From: a virus
Reading direction: 5' to 3' (one strand)
Virus record (IMG/VR): IMGVR_UViG_3300035145_001735
Location: 1-59,973 of that record
Length of the DNA stretch: 59,973 nt
A program made the position numbers and the translations under genes. The number at the start of each line of letters is the position of its first letter. Position 1 is the first letter of the stretch. Of the stretch, positions 15,114 through 23,206 are shown one piece after another. The notes under the pieces were generated by a model that made no database searches, was not told where the DNA came from, and saw only the letters and a list, made by a program, of their open reading frames with translations.

Positions 15114-15391
15114 TGTGGGATATGATTCAAAACATGGCGAGTGATCGCACATGGATTTATACAAGTATTGCTGGTAGTATTGCAGGTGCAATGGTACTGG
15201 CATATTTAAGCACAACTAGATTAGGCTTATGGGGTTATGCTAAGTTTGACCGTATGGTAGATTACTTAGTAGAACGGTGGGGCCTTACTTGGTTAGAACA
15301 ACCAGAGGATGCTTGGAGAAAGAAGTATCCTAAAATTACAGCAAAAATAGACAGCATAGAAAAGCGTCTAGAAGAATTAGAAAAGCGTTGA
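15113..15391 (+). CDS. Membrane-anchored coiled-coil protein, lysis cassette (92 aa)
   Basis: The start overlaps the previous stop (TAATG). One N-terminal span (IYTSIAGSIAGAMVLAYL, residues 15-33) is followed by a charged region ending in a short coiled coil (KIDSIEKRLEELEKR). An N-in membrane anchor with a helical tail could be a spanin-like or holin-partner protein. The last codons lie inside the terminator hairpin, and the stop TGA is part of the next promoter's -35 box. Confidence 0.6.
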   Translation: MWDMIQNMASDRTWIYTSIAGSIAGAMVLAYLSTTRLGLWGYAKFDRMVDYLVERWGLTWLEQPEDAWRKKYPKITAKIDSIEKRLEELEKR

Positions 15392-15406
15392 CAAAACGCT
15401 TTTTTT
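15381..15406 (+). terminator. Intrinsic terminator ending the lysis cassette
   Basis: AAAAGCGTT (15381-15389) and AACGCTTTT (15395-15403) form a perfect 9-bp stem with a 5-base loop, followed by a T-run. It overlaps the last codons of the upstream gene and the -35 box of the next promoter. Confidence 0.75.
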
Positions 15407-15416
15407 ATCTTATATT
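15388..15416 (+). promoter_or_regulatory. Sigma70-type promoter TTGACA-N17-TATATT for the replication block
   Basis: A perfect -35 (15388-15393) and near-perfect -10 (15411-15416) with exact 17-base spacing lie upstream of the dsbA-like and polymerase genes. The -35 sits in the loop and right arm of the terminator hairpin, so ending the upstream message and starting the next share the same bases. Confidence 0.75.
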
Positions 15417-15450
15417 CATAACAATATAACTAACTTAAAAGGAGTAGCAT

Positions 15451-15711
15451 ATGCCTACACGTTCTTTCAGTGACAGCGAAATCACAAAACTTAAACAAAT
15501 TGTAAACGAAGGTATTCAAGTAACAAGCGAAATCGAAACCCTCAAAGGCGGGTTAAGCGATACTGTAAAAGCAGTAGCAGAAGAACTAGATATGAAACCA
15601 AGTGTTATCAACAAAGCAATTCGTATTGCTTACAAAAACGAATTTGCACAAGTACAAGAAGGTTTCAATCAAGTTGAGGAAGTACTAGCAGCAGTTGGTA
15701 AAGGCGTTTAA
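15451..15711 (+). CDS. dsbA: DsbA-like dsDNA-binding protein (T4-type)
   Basis: The small helical protein (86 aa) resembles T4 DsbA, a double-stranded DNA-binding protein that stimulates late transcription. It has SEITKLKQIVNEG, a helix with SEIETLKGGLSDTV, and the KPSVINKAIRIAYKNEF segment, where T4 DsbA has a similar MFNRLLALYHKDN segment. The tail is helical and acidic. AAAAGGAG precedes the ATG. The gene overlaps the start of the polymerase gene by one base. Assignment rests on length, pattern and position; it could be a related helix-turn-helix protein. Confidence 0.6.
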   Translation: MPTRSFSDSEITKLKQIVNEGIQVTSEIETLKGGLSDTVKAVAEELDMKPSVINKAIRIAYKNEFAQVQEGFNQVEEVLAAVGKGV

Positions 15712-18404
15712 TGTACGTAGACGCACATTTTGATAGAGACAAAGATATTATATACGTAGCAGAGCGTGTCAACGGTCGCAGAGAATATCGTGAGTATCCT
15801 GCACGTTACACGTTTTACTACAAAGATCAGCGTGGCAAATACGAAAGTATTTTTGGCGATAAGTTAGAACGCTTTACAACTACAAATGGTAAAGCATTCA
15901 AAAAAGAAAAGAAACTATACAGCGGGCAACGTCTTTTTGAAAGTGACATTAATCCTGTATTTAGATGTTTAGCAGATAATTATTTAAATATCGATCCACC
16001 GGAACTACAAACTGCATTTTTCGATATTGAGGTTGACTTTGATAAAGATGTAGGCTTTGCTCCGCCTGAGGATCCGTTTAACCCTGTTACAGCAATTGCT
16101 GTGCACTTAAACTGGATTGGTAGGACTATATGTCTAGTTATCAAACCCGATACACTTACACGTGAAACTGCAAAAGAAATTTGCGATAAGTTTGACGATA
16201 CACTGCTAATGGATAATGAACGTGAATTGTTACAAACGTTCTTAGATCTTATTGAAGATGCAGATGTACTAAGTGGCTGGAACAGCGAAGGCTTTGATAT
16301 TCCATACATGGTTAATCGAATAGCAAGAGTTCTTGGTAAAGAGCATACTAAACGTTTTTGTTTATGGAACAAATATCCTAAACGCAGAGAATATGAAAAG
16401 TTTGGAAAAACACAAGAAACATTTGACACCATTGGACGTTTGCACTTAGACTATATGGAACTGTATCGCAAGTATACATATCACGAAATGCATTCATATA
16501 GTTTGGATGCTATCGGTGAATATGAACTCGACGAGCGTAAAGTTGCGTATCAAGGTACACTAGATCAGTTGTACAACAATGACTTCTATACGTTTATTGA
16601 CTATAACAGACAAGACGTTGAACTACTTGTTAAGTTAGACAAAAAGTTACAATTTATTGACCTTGCAAACGTTATTGCACATGACAACACAGTGCTTGTA
16701 CCTACTACAATGGGTGCTGTTGCTGTTACAGACCAAGCAATTGTTAACGAAGCACACAGACGTGGATATATTGTTCCTGACAAAGAACACGATCGTATAC
16801 AACAGCATTATCCAAAACAAGTTCCAGCGGCTGGTGCTTATGTTGCTACACCTAAACAAGGATACCACGAATGGATTGGTAGCATGGACTTAAACAGTCT
16901 GTATCCAAGTATCTTACGCAGTACTAATTTAAGTACCGAAACTATTGTTGGTCAGATTAGACATACATTAACTGTACCAATGTTAGATGAACACAAATGG
17001 GAACCTGCAAAAGCATGGGAAGGCAAATTTGCGTGTCCAGAATACGAACTTGTTATGAGTAAAGATCAAGATGTCTTGATGTACATTGACTTTGAAAATG
17101 GCGAAGAACTTCCAGCAACGGGTGCAGAAATATACAACATTGTGTTTGAAAGTGGACAACCTTGGGTATTAACAAGTAATGGTACAATTGTTGATCAAAC
17201 AAAAAAAGGTATTATTCCAGGTTTACTAGAACGTTGGTATAGTGAACGCAAGGTTCTACAAAAAAACGCCAAAGAACAAAAAGGCGTCGATGACGAAAAG
17301 TTTGCGTTTTGGGATAAAAGACAACTTGTTAAAAAGATTAACTTGAACAGTTTGTATGGTGCTGTACTCAATCCAGGTTCACGCTTCTTTGACAACCGCA
17401 TGGGACAAAGTACAACACTAACTGGACGTTGTATTGCTAGACATATGGGTGCCAAAGTAAATGAACTATTTACAGGTGAATACAATCATGTGGGTCCAGC
17501 AATTATATATGGTGATACAGACTCTGTGTACTTTAGTGCTTATCCTGTATTTAAAGAACAAATCGAAGCAGGTGAAATTGATTGGACTAAAGAAAACGTT
17601 ACTGCAATCTATGACGAAGTTTGTGAACAAGCAAATGTAACATTTCCAAGTTATATGGCAAGTGCACATAATGTACTTAATCCAGAGCAAGGCGAAATTA
17701 TTGCAGCAGGTCGTGAAGTTTGCGCAAGAGCAGGTATTTTCATTAAGAAGAAACGCTATGCAATTCTTGTGTATGACAATGAAGGATTTAGAGAAGATCA
17801 AAATGGCAAGCCAGGTAAAATTAAAGCAATGGGCTTAGATCTTAAACGTAGTGATACTCCTGCATTTATGCAAGACTTCTTGAATGAACTATTGTTAAAA
17901 ACACTAACAGGTACAGACAGTAACGAACTTATCGAACGTATTATTGAGTTTAGACAAGAGTTTAGAAACAAAGATCCTTGGGAGATTGGTACACCTAAAC
18001 GTGTTAACAAACTAACATACTATACAGGGCTGGAATGGGAAAAGACTCGTGACGGACAAGAAATGTACAAAGGCAAAGCAAACATGCCTGGACATGTCCG
18101 TGCAGCAATTAACTATAACAGAATGCGCAGACTAAATGGCGACAAGTATAGTATGGAAATTATGGACGGTATGAAAACTATTGTCTGTAAATTAAAAAGT
18201 AATCCGATGGGATTTACTAGTATTGGATATCCAACAGATGAAGCCAGAATTCCAGACTGGTTTAAAGAACTTCCGTTTGATACAGATGAAATGGAAGAAG
18301 TTATTATCACCAAAAAGATCGAAAACTTGTTAGGAGTTTTGGATATCGATTTAACTAAAGCAGAGGACAAAACAACATTTGAAAGTTTGTTTGATTTTGG
18401 ATGA
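15711..18404 (+). CDS. 43: DNA polymerase, family B (T4 gp43-like)
   Basis: This is the replicative DNA polymerase with 3'-5' proofreading. The exonuclease motif I (AFFDIEVDFD, about residues 102-110), exo II-like SGWNSEGFDIPYMV (near 190) and exo III-like YNRQDVELL (near 300) are visible. Polymerase motif A is DLNSLYPSILRS (about 392-403), motif B is KINLNSLYGA (near 545) and motif C is YGDTDSVYFS (about 600). At 897 residues it has the normal T4 gp43 size. It follows the DsbA-like gene directly and should be transcribed from the promoter at 15388. No frameshift or intein is present. Confidence 0.97.
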   Translation: MYVDAHFDRDKDIIYVAERVNGRREYREYPARYTFYYKDQRGKYESIFGDKLERFTTTNGKAFKKEKKLYSGQRLFESDINPVFRCLADNYLNIDPPELQTAFFDIEVDFDKDVGFAPPEDPFNPVTAIAVHLNWIGRTICLVIKPDTLTRETAKEICDKFDDTLLMDNERELLQTFLDLIEDADVLSGWNSEGFDIPYMVNRIARVLGKEHTKRFCLWNKYPKRREYEKFGKTQETFDTIGRLHLDYMELYRKYTYHEMHSYSLDAIGEYELDERKVAYQGTLDQLYNNDFYTFIDYNRQDVELLVKLDKKLQFIDLANVIAHDNTVLVPTTMGAVAVTDQAIVNEAHRRGYIVPDKEHDRIQQHYPKQVPAAGAYVATPKQGYHEWIGSMDLNSLYPSILRSTNLSTETIVGQIRHTLTVPMLDEHKWEPAKAWEGKFACPEYELVMSKDQDVLMYIDFENGEELPATGAEIYNIVFESGQPWVLTSNGTIVDQTKKGIIPGLLERWYSERKVLQKNAKEQKGVDDEKFAFWDKRQLVKKINLNSLYGAVLNPGSRFFDNRMGQSTTLTGRCIARHMGAKVNELFTGEYNHVGPAIIYGDTDSVYFSAYPVFKEQIEAGEIDWTKENVTAIYDEVCEQANVTFPSYMASAHNVLNPEQGEIIAAGREVCARAGIFIKKKRYAILVYDNEGFREDQNGKPGKIKAMGLDLKRSDTPAFMQDFLNELLLKTLTGTDSNELIERIIEFRQEFRNKDPWEIGTPKRVNKLTYYTGLEWEKTRDGQEMYKGKANMPGHVRAAINYNRMRRLNGDKYSMEIMDGMKTIVCKLKSNPMGFTSIGYPTDEARIPDWFKELPFDTDEMEEVIITKKIENLLGVLDIDLTKAEDKTTFESLFDFG

Positions 18405-18793
18405 ATAGTATAGCAACATATAACGATACACACAAAACTTGTCGTAAATGTAATTTACATTTGCCAATGAATGCATTTTCTAATGCGAGCGGCGGCAAGT
18501 ATAAAAGATCTGAATGCAGAACTTGTGAAAAAGAACTTAACCGTATAAGACGGTATCTTAAAGAAACTGCACCAGTTGTACCAAAAAACCATGTATGTCC
18601 TATTTGTAATAGAACAGAAGAACAAGTAAAAGATATTGGTGGTAAAAAATCAGGAGCATGGTGTTTAGATCATAATCACAAAACGCATAAATTTAGAGGC
18701 TGGTTATGTCATCAATGTAATCGTGCACTAGGTGCACTTGGTGATGATGTAGACAAGTTAAAACGAGCTATCAGATATTTAAATGAAACGTAA
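18401..18793 (+). CDS. 49: Recombination endonuclease VII-like (T4 gp49)
   Basis: This is a Holliday-junction and branch-cleaving nuclease used to clear branched DNA before packaging. N-terminal zinc-type Cys pairs (TCRKCNLHLP, ECRTCEKE) precede the core (HVCPICNRTEEQ) and the diagnostic segment LDHNHKTHKFRGWLCHQCNRALG, with the catalytic DHNH and a second Cys pair. Length is 130 residues, slightly shorter than T4 gp49, with an added N-terminal Cys module. The start overlaps the polymerase stop. Confidence 0.88.
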   Translation: MNSIATYNDTHKTCRKCNLHLPMNAFSNASGGKYKRSECRTCEKELNRIRRYLKETAPVVPKNHVCPICNRTEEQVKDIGGKKSGAWCLDHNHKTHKFRGWLCHQCNRALGALGDDVDKLKRAIRYLNET

Positions 18794-19025
18794 GTTAGAT
18801 TTACATGGTCATCACATACATGTTGCATGGAAAATGGTTGACAGGTTCTTGCAAGAGTGTTATTATGATAACTATAAATCTTGTGAAATTATTTGTGGAC
18901 AAGGAATGATACGTAACGAAATTGAAACGTGGCTCCACCTAAATAGATTTGTACGAAACTACAAATTTAATACTCGCACACAAGGCAGTTATAACGTACA
19001 GTTAATAAAAAGGAAAAACACATGA
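18783..19025 (+). CDS. Smr-domain nuclease-like protein (80 aa)
   Basis: It has the compact Smr (small MutS-related) domain: LDLHGHHIHVAWKMVDRF at the start (the LDLHG motif), SCEIICGQGMIRNEIETWL in the middle (the HGxG-like loop, here CGQGM) and a final beta strand. Smr domains can nick DNA or bind branched nucleic acids. Overlap with gp49-like upstream and gp45-like downstream implies a role in DNA processing. The changed loop (CGQG for HGKG) may affect activity. Confidence 0.75.
   Translation: MKRKLDLHGHHIHVAWKMVDRFLQECYYDNYKSCEIICGQGMIRNEIETWLHLNRFVRNYKFNTRTQGSYNVQLIKRKNT
18838..18866 (+). promoter_or_regulatory. Candidate internal promoter TTGACA-N17-TATTAT upstream of the clamp gene
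   Basis: A perfect -35 (18838-18843) and 5/6 -10 (18861-18866) at exact 17-base spacing lie within the Smr gene, about 155 bases before the sliding clamp start. It could give extra clamp message, as T4 gp45 has its own promoters. Being inside coding sequence, chance is not excluded. Confidence 0.4.
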
Positions 19026-19747
19026 GAGATTATCTACTCGATATTGTAAAGCATACACGTGGTGTAGGCGATATTGAAGCAGTTAAAGTAACAGACGGTA
19101 GTACCGTCGAAGCAAAAGATGACAACAACAAAGTTGTTGTTAAAGCAACATACAAGCAGGCTATTCCCGGGCTTGAAAGCAATACATTCGGACTACCAAA
19201 CTTGAGTAAACTAAATGTTATTCTTAATATTCCAGAGTATAAAGAAAACGCAGATATCAATGTAAACACACGTGAACGCAATGGAGAGGTTGAGCCTTTT
19301 AGTTTAGACTTTAAAAACTCTTCGGGTGATTTTAAAAACACATTCCGCTTTATGCAAAAAGAACTAATGGAAGAAAAACTTGCAAGTGTTCGATTTAAAG
19401 GTGCTAACTGGAATGTCGAAGTACAACCACATAGTGCAAGTGTTGCACGTTTTAAAATGCAAGCACAAGCAAACAGTGAAGAAATTGTTTTTGTTGCTAA
19501 AACTGAAGACAATGATTTAAAATTTTACTTTGGTGACGGTAGTGGACATACCGGTGACTTTACATTCCAAACAGATATTAATGGAAGTTTAAAATCTCCA
19601 TGGAGTTATCCTGTTGCTGAAGTAATGAGTGTGCTATCACTCGACGGCGATATTACAATGAAGTTTAGTGATATGGGTGCACTACAGATTGATGTAGACA
19701 ACGGCATGGCTGTATACGAGTATATTTTTCCTGCACAAAGTAAGTAA
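19022..19747 (+). CDS. 45: DNA polymerase sliding clamp (T4 gp45-like)
   Basis: The 241-residue protein matches T4 gp45 in length and pattern: a beta-rich body built of two similar halves, with LNVILNIPEY, FKNTFRFMQKELM, FKGANWNVEV, FKMQAQANSEEI and LKFYFGDGSGHTGDF segments. It closes around DNA, holds the polymerase, and in T4 also activates late transcription. It lies in the replication operon directly after the Smr gene (ATGA overlap). The C-terminal strand (MAVYEYIFPAQSK) is typical of gp45 proteins. Confidence 0.85.
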   Translation: MRDYLLDIVKHTRGVGDIEAVKVTDGSTVEAKDDNNKVVVKATYKQAIPGLESNTFGLPNLSKLNVILNIPEYKENADINVNTRERNGEVEPFSLDFKNSSGDFKNTFRFMQKELMEEKLASVRFKGANWNVEVQPHSASVARFKMQAQANSEEIVFVAKTEDNDLKFYFGDGSGHTGDFTFQTDINGSLKSPWSYPVAEVMSVLSLDGDITMKFSDMGALQIDVDNGMAVYEYIFPAQSK

Positions 19748-19750
19748 TAC

Positions 19751-21208
19751 ATGGAACAAGATAACCTAACAAATAAACAACACGACTATGCTGTATTCTT
19801 ACCTAGTATTAGTACATTCTATGCTACATTTATAGGTAAACAGCGTTACGAAGATTATGTTGATCCTGCTAGAGTGCCAGCAGGGTTAGGTGATGTTGAA
19901 TCATTAAACTTTTTAAACACCAACAAGGGAGCCTTTCATTATAAATGGGCTCTCTACAGTGCCGGACATGCTAATCTAGATGTTAATAAAGAATCTAAAA
20001 AAGAAGATATGATTCGAAAACGTGACAGAGAAAACAGTTGGTTGCTTGGTGACTCAGGTGGATTCCAAATTGCTAAAGGATTATGGCCAGGCAACTGGAC
20101 TGATCCGAATTGTCCAGAAGCACAAAAGAAAAGAGAACTGGTTGTAAACTGGATGGAAGAATATATGGATTATGGAATGATGTTGGATATTCCAACTTGG
20201 ACATTCCAAGATCCTAAAGCGGCAGCAGCAGCAAACATTCGCAGTTATCAAGATGCTGTAGATGCTACGCACATTAATGCACGTTACTACATGGCAAACC
20301 GACGTGGTAACTTTAAAGTGCTAAATGTATTGCAAGGTAGCAATCACACTGATGCAGACAACTGGTATAACGAGTTTAAGGACTATTGTGATCCTGCAAA
20401 GTATCCAGATACACACTTTAACGGCTGGGCAATGGGCGGACAGAACATGTGTGATGTACACCTTATTTTACGCAGACTTGTACATATGATACACGATGGG
20501 TTGTTAGAAGAAGGCGTACACGATGTTATGCACTTCTTAGGCACAAGTAAACTAGAATGGGCTGTGTTGCTTACAGACATTCAACGTGCAGTGCGCAAGT
20601 ATCACAATCCAAACTTTATGATCACTTATGACTGTGCATCACCATTCCTTGCTAGTGCAAATGGACAGATTTATCATAATATACGATTAGATGATCGTGG
20701 TAAGTGGAGTTATCAGATGTCTCCGGGCGCCGATGACAAAGCACTTGCAACAGACACACGAAAGTTCCGTGAGGCAGTACTACAAGATAACATCTTAGAA
20801 TCATTTGAAGATTCACCTATTAGTAAACACTGCAATATCAATGATGTGTGTATTTACAAACCGGGTGATGTTAATAAAATTGGAAAAGAAGGCAAAACTT
20901 CGTGGGATTCATTTAGTTATGCATTACAAATGGGTCATAACGTATGGATGCACATAGAAAGTACACAACGAGCAAATAGAAGTTATGATAATGGTAATAG
21001 TCCGTACATGTTAGTTGATGAACGGTTCGAGCGTAAGTATTTTAAAGATGTAGTTGATGAAATTTTTAGTTTGCAAGATCGTGAAAAATCTATTAAACTA
21101 ATCGATGACAATGATACATTTTGGATGCAAGTTATTGGCACTAGACTAAACGTTGGAAAGAAAACAAAAAATGCACATACTAAATTTAATGAGTTGTTTG
21201 AATTATGA
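19751..21208 (+). CDS. dpdA: DpdA-like 7-deazaguanine DNA transglycosylase (TGT superfamily)
   Basis: It resembles the tRNA-guanine transglycosylase fold used by phages to swap guanine in DNA for a 7-deazaguanine base. I see SWLLGDSGGFQIAKG (about residue 96; the Asp and DSGGFQ base-binding loop), VLNVLQGSNH, the GWAMGGQN loop near 230, MHFLGTSKLEWAVLLTDIQRA near 265, and FMITYDCASPFLAS near 300 with the likely nucleophilic Asp. TGT's zinc site is not obvious. At 485 residues it fits the DpdA class. QueD-, FolE- and QueE-like genes follow on the same strand, supporting DNA modification rather than tRNA modification. Confidence 0.85.
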   Translation: MEQDNLTNKQHDYAVFLPSISTFYATFIGKQRYEDYVDPARVPAGLGDVESLNFLNTNKGAFHYKWALYSAGHANLDVNKESKKEDMIRKRDRENSWLLGDSGGFQIAKGLWPGNWTDPNCPEAQKKRELVVNWMEEYMDYGMMLDIPTWTFQDPKAAAAANIRSYQDAVDATHINARYYMANRRGNFKVLNVLQGSNHTDADNWYNEFKDYCDPAKYPDTHFNGWAMGGQNMCDVHLILRRLVHMIHDGLLEEGVHDVMHFLGTSKLEWAVLLTDIQRAVRKYHNPNFMITYDCASPFLASANGQIYHNIRLDDRGKWSYQMSPGADDKALATDTRKFREAVLQDNILESFEDSPISKHCNINDVCIYKPGDVNKIGKEGKTSWDSFSYALQMGHNVWMHIESTQRANRSYDNGNSPYMLVDERFERKYFKDVVDEIFSLQDREKSIKLIDDNDTFWMQVIGTRLNVGKKTKNAHTKFNELFEL

Positions 21209-21708
21209 AACGTACATATGAAACTGGAACAAGTAATGTAGTGAAACTATTCACTGGTAGAGAAATTGAACACACGCCTGCATACAACATGGAAACATTA
21301 TTTGTAGTAGGACTACAAGATATTGAAACTGTAAGACAAACTGCAGCAGATGCAGGTGTTGAGCATATCTATCTTGGAGCCAATATGAGTTACTATGCAC
21401 ATGAAGATTGGGACGAAATAGTTTTAACATTACTAAAAGAAGGTTGGTGGGTTACATTAGATTTTGATATACGTGATGTAGAATATGTACTAGAATCTGG
21501 TTACACAGAATACAATAGATTTATTCCAATGATCTCGGCTAAACTTCCATATATTGATCAACTAGGTTATAATGCTTGTCTGAAAATCGACGATAAAGAT
21601 TTTGACGCAAGCAATCCTGGTGTGTGGGTACACAGAGTACACGATTTGAAAGATAAAACAGTTTTTACAGATTGGTCTAAATATACTAAAGATAAGGTGT
21701 TAAAATGA
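21205..21708 (+). CDS. Hypothetical protein linked to dpdA (167 aa)
   Basis: The start overlaps the dpdA stop (ATGA). It contains VVGLQDIETVRQTAADAGV, HIYLGANMSYYAHEDWDEIV and TLDFDIRDVEYVLESG, an alternating strand-helix layout like part of a TIM barrel or Rossmann fold, then LPYIDQLGYNACLKIDD. The family is not known to me. Tight coupling to dpdA suggests a function in the same modification path, for example a partner or regulator of the transglycosylase. Confidence 0.65.
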   Translation: MKRTYETGTSNVVKLFTGREIEHTPAYNMETLFVVGLQDIETVRQTAADAGVEHIYLGANMSYYAHEDWDEIVLTLLKEGWWVTLDFDIRDVEYVLESGYTEYNRFIPMISAKLPYIDQLGYNACLKIDDKDFDASNPGVWVHRVHDLKDKTVFTDWSKYTKDKVLK

Positions 21709-22166
21709 TAGTAGGATTTACCTGTAGTACATTTGATTTACTTCACGCAGGACATATTATGATGTTACGTGAAGCAAAAGAACATTGTGATAAGTTAATA
21801 GTTGGTCTCCAAACGGATCCAACTATTGACAGGCCGGGAGATAAGAATAAGCCGGTTCAAAGTTTAGTTGAGCGTTATGCACAACTAAGTGCAGTAGAGT
21901 ATGTAGATGAAATTATTCCATATGAAACTGAGCAAGATTTAATTGATATTCTAAATATGTATAGCATTGATATGCGAGTATTAGGCGAGGAGTATCGTGA
22001 AAAAGATTTTACAGGTAAAGAAGTTTGCCGTAAGCGTGGTATTGAACTGTACTTTAATAAAAGAGATCACAGATTCAGTACAAGTGATCTAAGGGAAAGA
22101 GTTGAAAATGCCCCGAGAAAAAACACAACTGTTAAAAAGTTTGGAAAAGAAACACAGAACACTTGA
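21705..22166 (+). CDS. Cytidylyltransferase-like nucleotidyltransferase (TagD/RfaE-C type)
   Basis: The HxGH motif is FDLLHAGHIMMLREAK (residues about 10-25) and the C-terminal signature is RFSTSDLRERV. These define nucleotidyltransferases that transfer CMP or AMP from a nucleoside triphosphate to a sugar phosphate or alcohol phosphate. GLQTDPTIDR and RVLGEEYREKDFTG are also conserved in this class. It sits between dpdA and a glycosyltransferase/epimerase pair. It could make an activated sugar for those enzymes or modify a different substrate. The C-terminus overlaps the 22108 gene by about 59 bases. Confidence 0.75.
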   Translation: MIVGFTCSTFDLLHAGHIMMLREAKEHCDKLIVGLQTDPTIDRPGDKNKPVQSLVERYAQLSAVEYVDEIIPYETEQDLIDILNMYSIDMRVLGEEYREKDFTGKEVCRKRGIELYFNKRDHRFSTSDLRERVENAPRKNTTVKKFGKETQNT

Positions 22167-22290
22167 CAACGAGATAAAACAGTTGTATAAACATACTAAT
22201 GCTGATATGAGTTTAAAAGAACTTAAAAAGCAGAAACTAAAACTTAAAGAACAAATTGAAACCGTTAAAAAGGAAATAACAAATGGTTAA
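22108..22290 (+). CDS. YdcH/DUF465-like small coiled-coil protein (60 aa)
   Basis: I chose the ATG at 22108, which has AAGGGAAAGAG upstream; a TTG at 22102 is also possible. The sequence follows the DUF465 pattern: LEKKHRTLDNEIKQLYKH, a short turn, then LKELKKQKLKLKEQIETVKK, forming a helical hairpin. The family is widespread in alphaproteobacteria, and function is unknown. Here it overlaps the end of the cytidylyltransferase gene, and a candidate promoter lies inside it. Confidence 0.65.
   Translation: MPREKTQLLKSLEKKHRTLDNEIKQLYKHTNADMSLKELKKQKLKLKEQIETVKKEITNG
22163..22191 (+). promoter_or_regulatory. Candidate promoter TTGACA-N17-TATAAA upstream of the QueD-like gene
   Basis: A perfect -35 (22163-22168) and a 5/6 -10 (22186-22191) are exactly 17 bases apart. 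They lie within the small coiled-coil gene, upstream of the 22283 and QueD-like genes. It resembles the three best promoters of the window, but its position inside a gene lowers the confidence. Confidence 0.4.
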
Positions 22291-22465
22291 GAAGATTCGT
22301 GTAATCGACGAGCCAGTTGAAGAAACAACTGAAGTTACGTTAGAGACTTTTTATGAACTTGCAAAAACAATGGATTGGAAATTGTGGGAAATGATGCAAG
22401 TCATGCAAAGACTTGAAAAGAAAATTCAAGTACTTGATCAATCAGATGATACTGATGTTGAGTAA
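22283..22465 (+). CDS. Hypothetical small protein (60 aa)
   Basis: AAGGAAAT lies at a good distance before the ATG. The short acidic helical protein (ETFYELAKTMDWKLWEMMQ then RLEKKIQVLDQS) has no Cys or membrane span. It overlaps the previous gene by 8 bases and the next by one, so it is in the modification operon. Confidence 0.6.
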   Translation: MVKKIRVIDEPVEETTEVTLETFYELAKTMDWKLWEMMQVMQRLEKKIQVLDQSDDTDVE

Positions 22466-22899
22466 TGCAAGAACGTTATTACGAATATATGCTAAGGCGT
22501 ATGCGTGAGGAAGATAATAAAATGAAAAAAACAAACACAAGCATTTGGGTTACATTTAGTAAAGAAGGATTACACAAATATCCTGCAGCACTAGATGATC
22601 CTAATCTTGCAACAGGTGATGAATACGATGTTAGTTTCTTAGGCTATATTCATCGTCACATGTTTCATTTTAAAGTTGAGATTGAAGTGTTCCACGACGA
22701 TCGAGACATTGAATTTATTCAGTTTAAACGCTGGCTAGAAAAACTTTATGCAGAAAAAACTCTGCAACTTGATTTTAAATCCTGCGAGATGATTTGTGAT
22801 GATCTTGCAGAAGCAATTAACAACAAATATCCTAATCGCAAAATGACAATTACTGTAAGCGAGGATAATGAAAATGGAGCAACATGCGGCTATGAATGA
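22465..22899 (+). CDS. queD: QueD-like 6-carboxy-tetrahydropterin synthase
   Basis: The protein resembles the 6-pyruvoyl/6-carboxy-tetrahydropterin synthase fold, the second step of 7-deazaguanine synthesis. It has LHKYPAALDDPN (first zinc His), HRHMFHFKVEIEV (His pair, spaced slightly wider than the canonical HGHNYKV), DIEFIQFKRWLEKLY, and near the end SCEMICDDLAEAI and VSEDNENGATC, where QueD has SEN-LA and an E-containing loop. The ATG at 22465 couples to the previous stop. An in-frame ATG at 22522 with GAGGAAG upstream is an alternative start, giving a normal-length enzyme. Confidence 0.75.
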   Translation: MQERYYEYMLRRMREEDNKMKKTNTSIWVTFSKEGLHKYPAALDDPNLATGDEYDVSFLGYIHRHMFHFKVEIEVFHDDRDIEFIQFKRWLEKLYAEKTLQLDFKSCEMICDDLAEAINNKYPNRKMTITVSEDNENGATCGYE

Positions 22900-23206
22900 A
22901 GTAGCAACCAATATTCGTGACGTTCGTCAAGGGCGTGTAAGTGTTAACGACATCAAATGGGATCTTATTAAGATCATCGAACCATATGATGGTATATTAG
23001 CAACCAATGATGGAAGCGAGCGTACAATACGCCGTCTTTTTAATTCATATTTAAGTGATCTTAAATATGCCGATTTAATACAACAATATGAGATTAATGG
23101 TACAGTACGTGACACTGCAATTACATATGATGTAAGTGTTAAGTTAAGTGCTGAACGCAGTCCCAAGAAACTTAAAATTCACGTAGGTGTATATAATCGT
23201 GCGTAA
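22868..23206 (+). CDS. Hypothetical protein (112 aa)
   Basis: The gene starts inside the end of the QueD-like gene (32-base overlap); ATGs at 22868, 22874 and 22892 are all possible. The product has VRQGRVSVNDIKWDLIKIIE, TIRRLFNSYLSDLKYADLIQ and a beta-rich C-terminus (ITYDVSVKLSAERSPKKLKI). I do not recognise it. It is followed by the glycosyltransferase gene with an 8-base overlap. Confidence 0.6.
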   Translation: MKMEQHAAMNEVATNIRDVRQGRVSVNDIKWDLIKIIEPYDGILATNDGSERTIRRLFNSYLSDLKYADLIQQYEINGTVRDTAITYDVSVKLSAERSPKKLKIHVGVYNRA

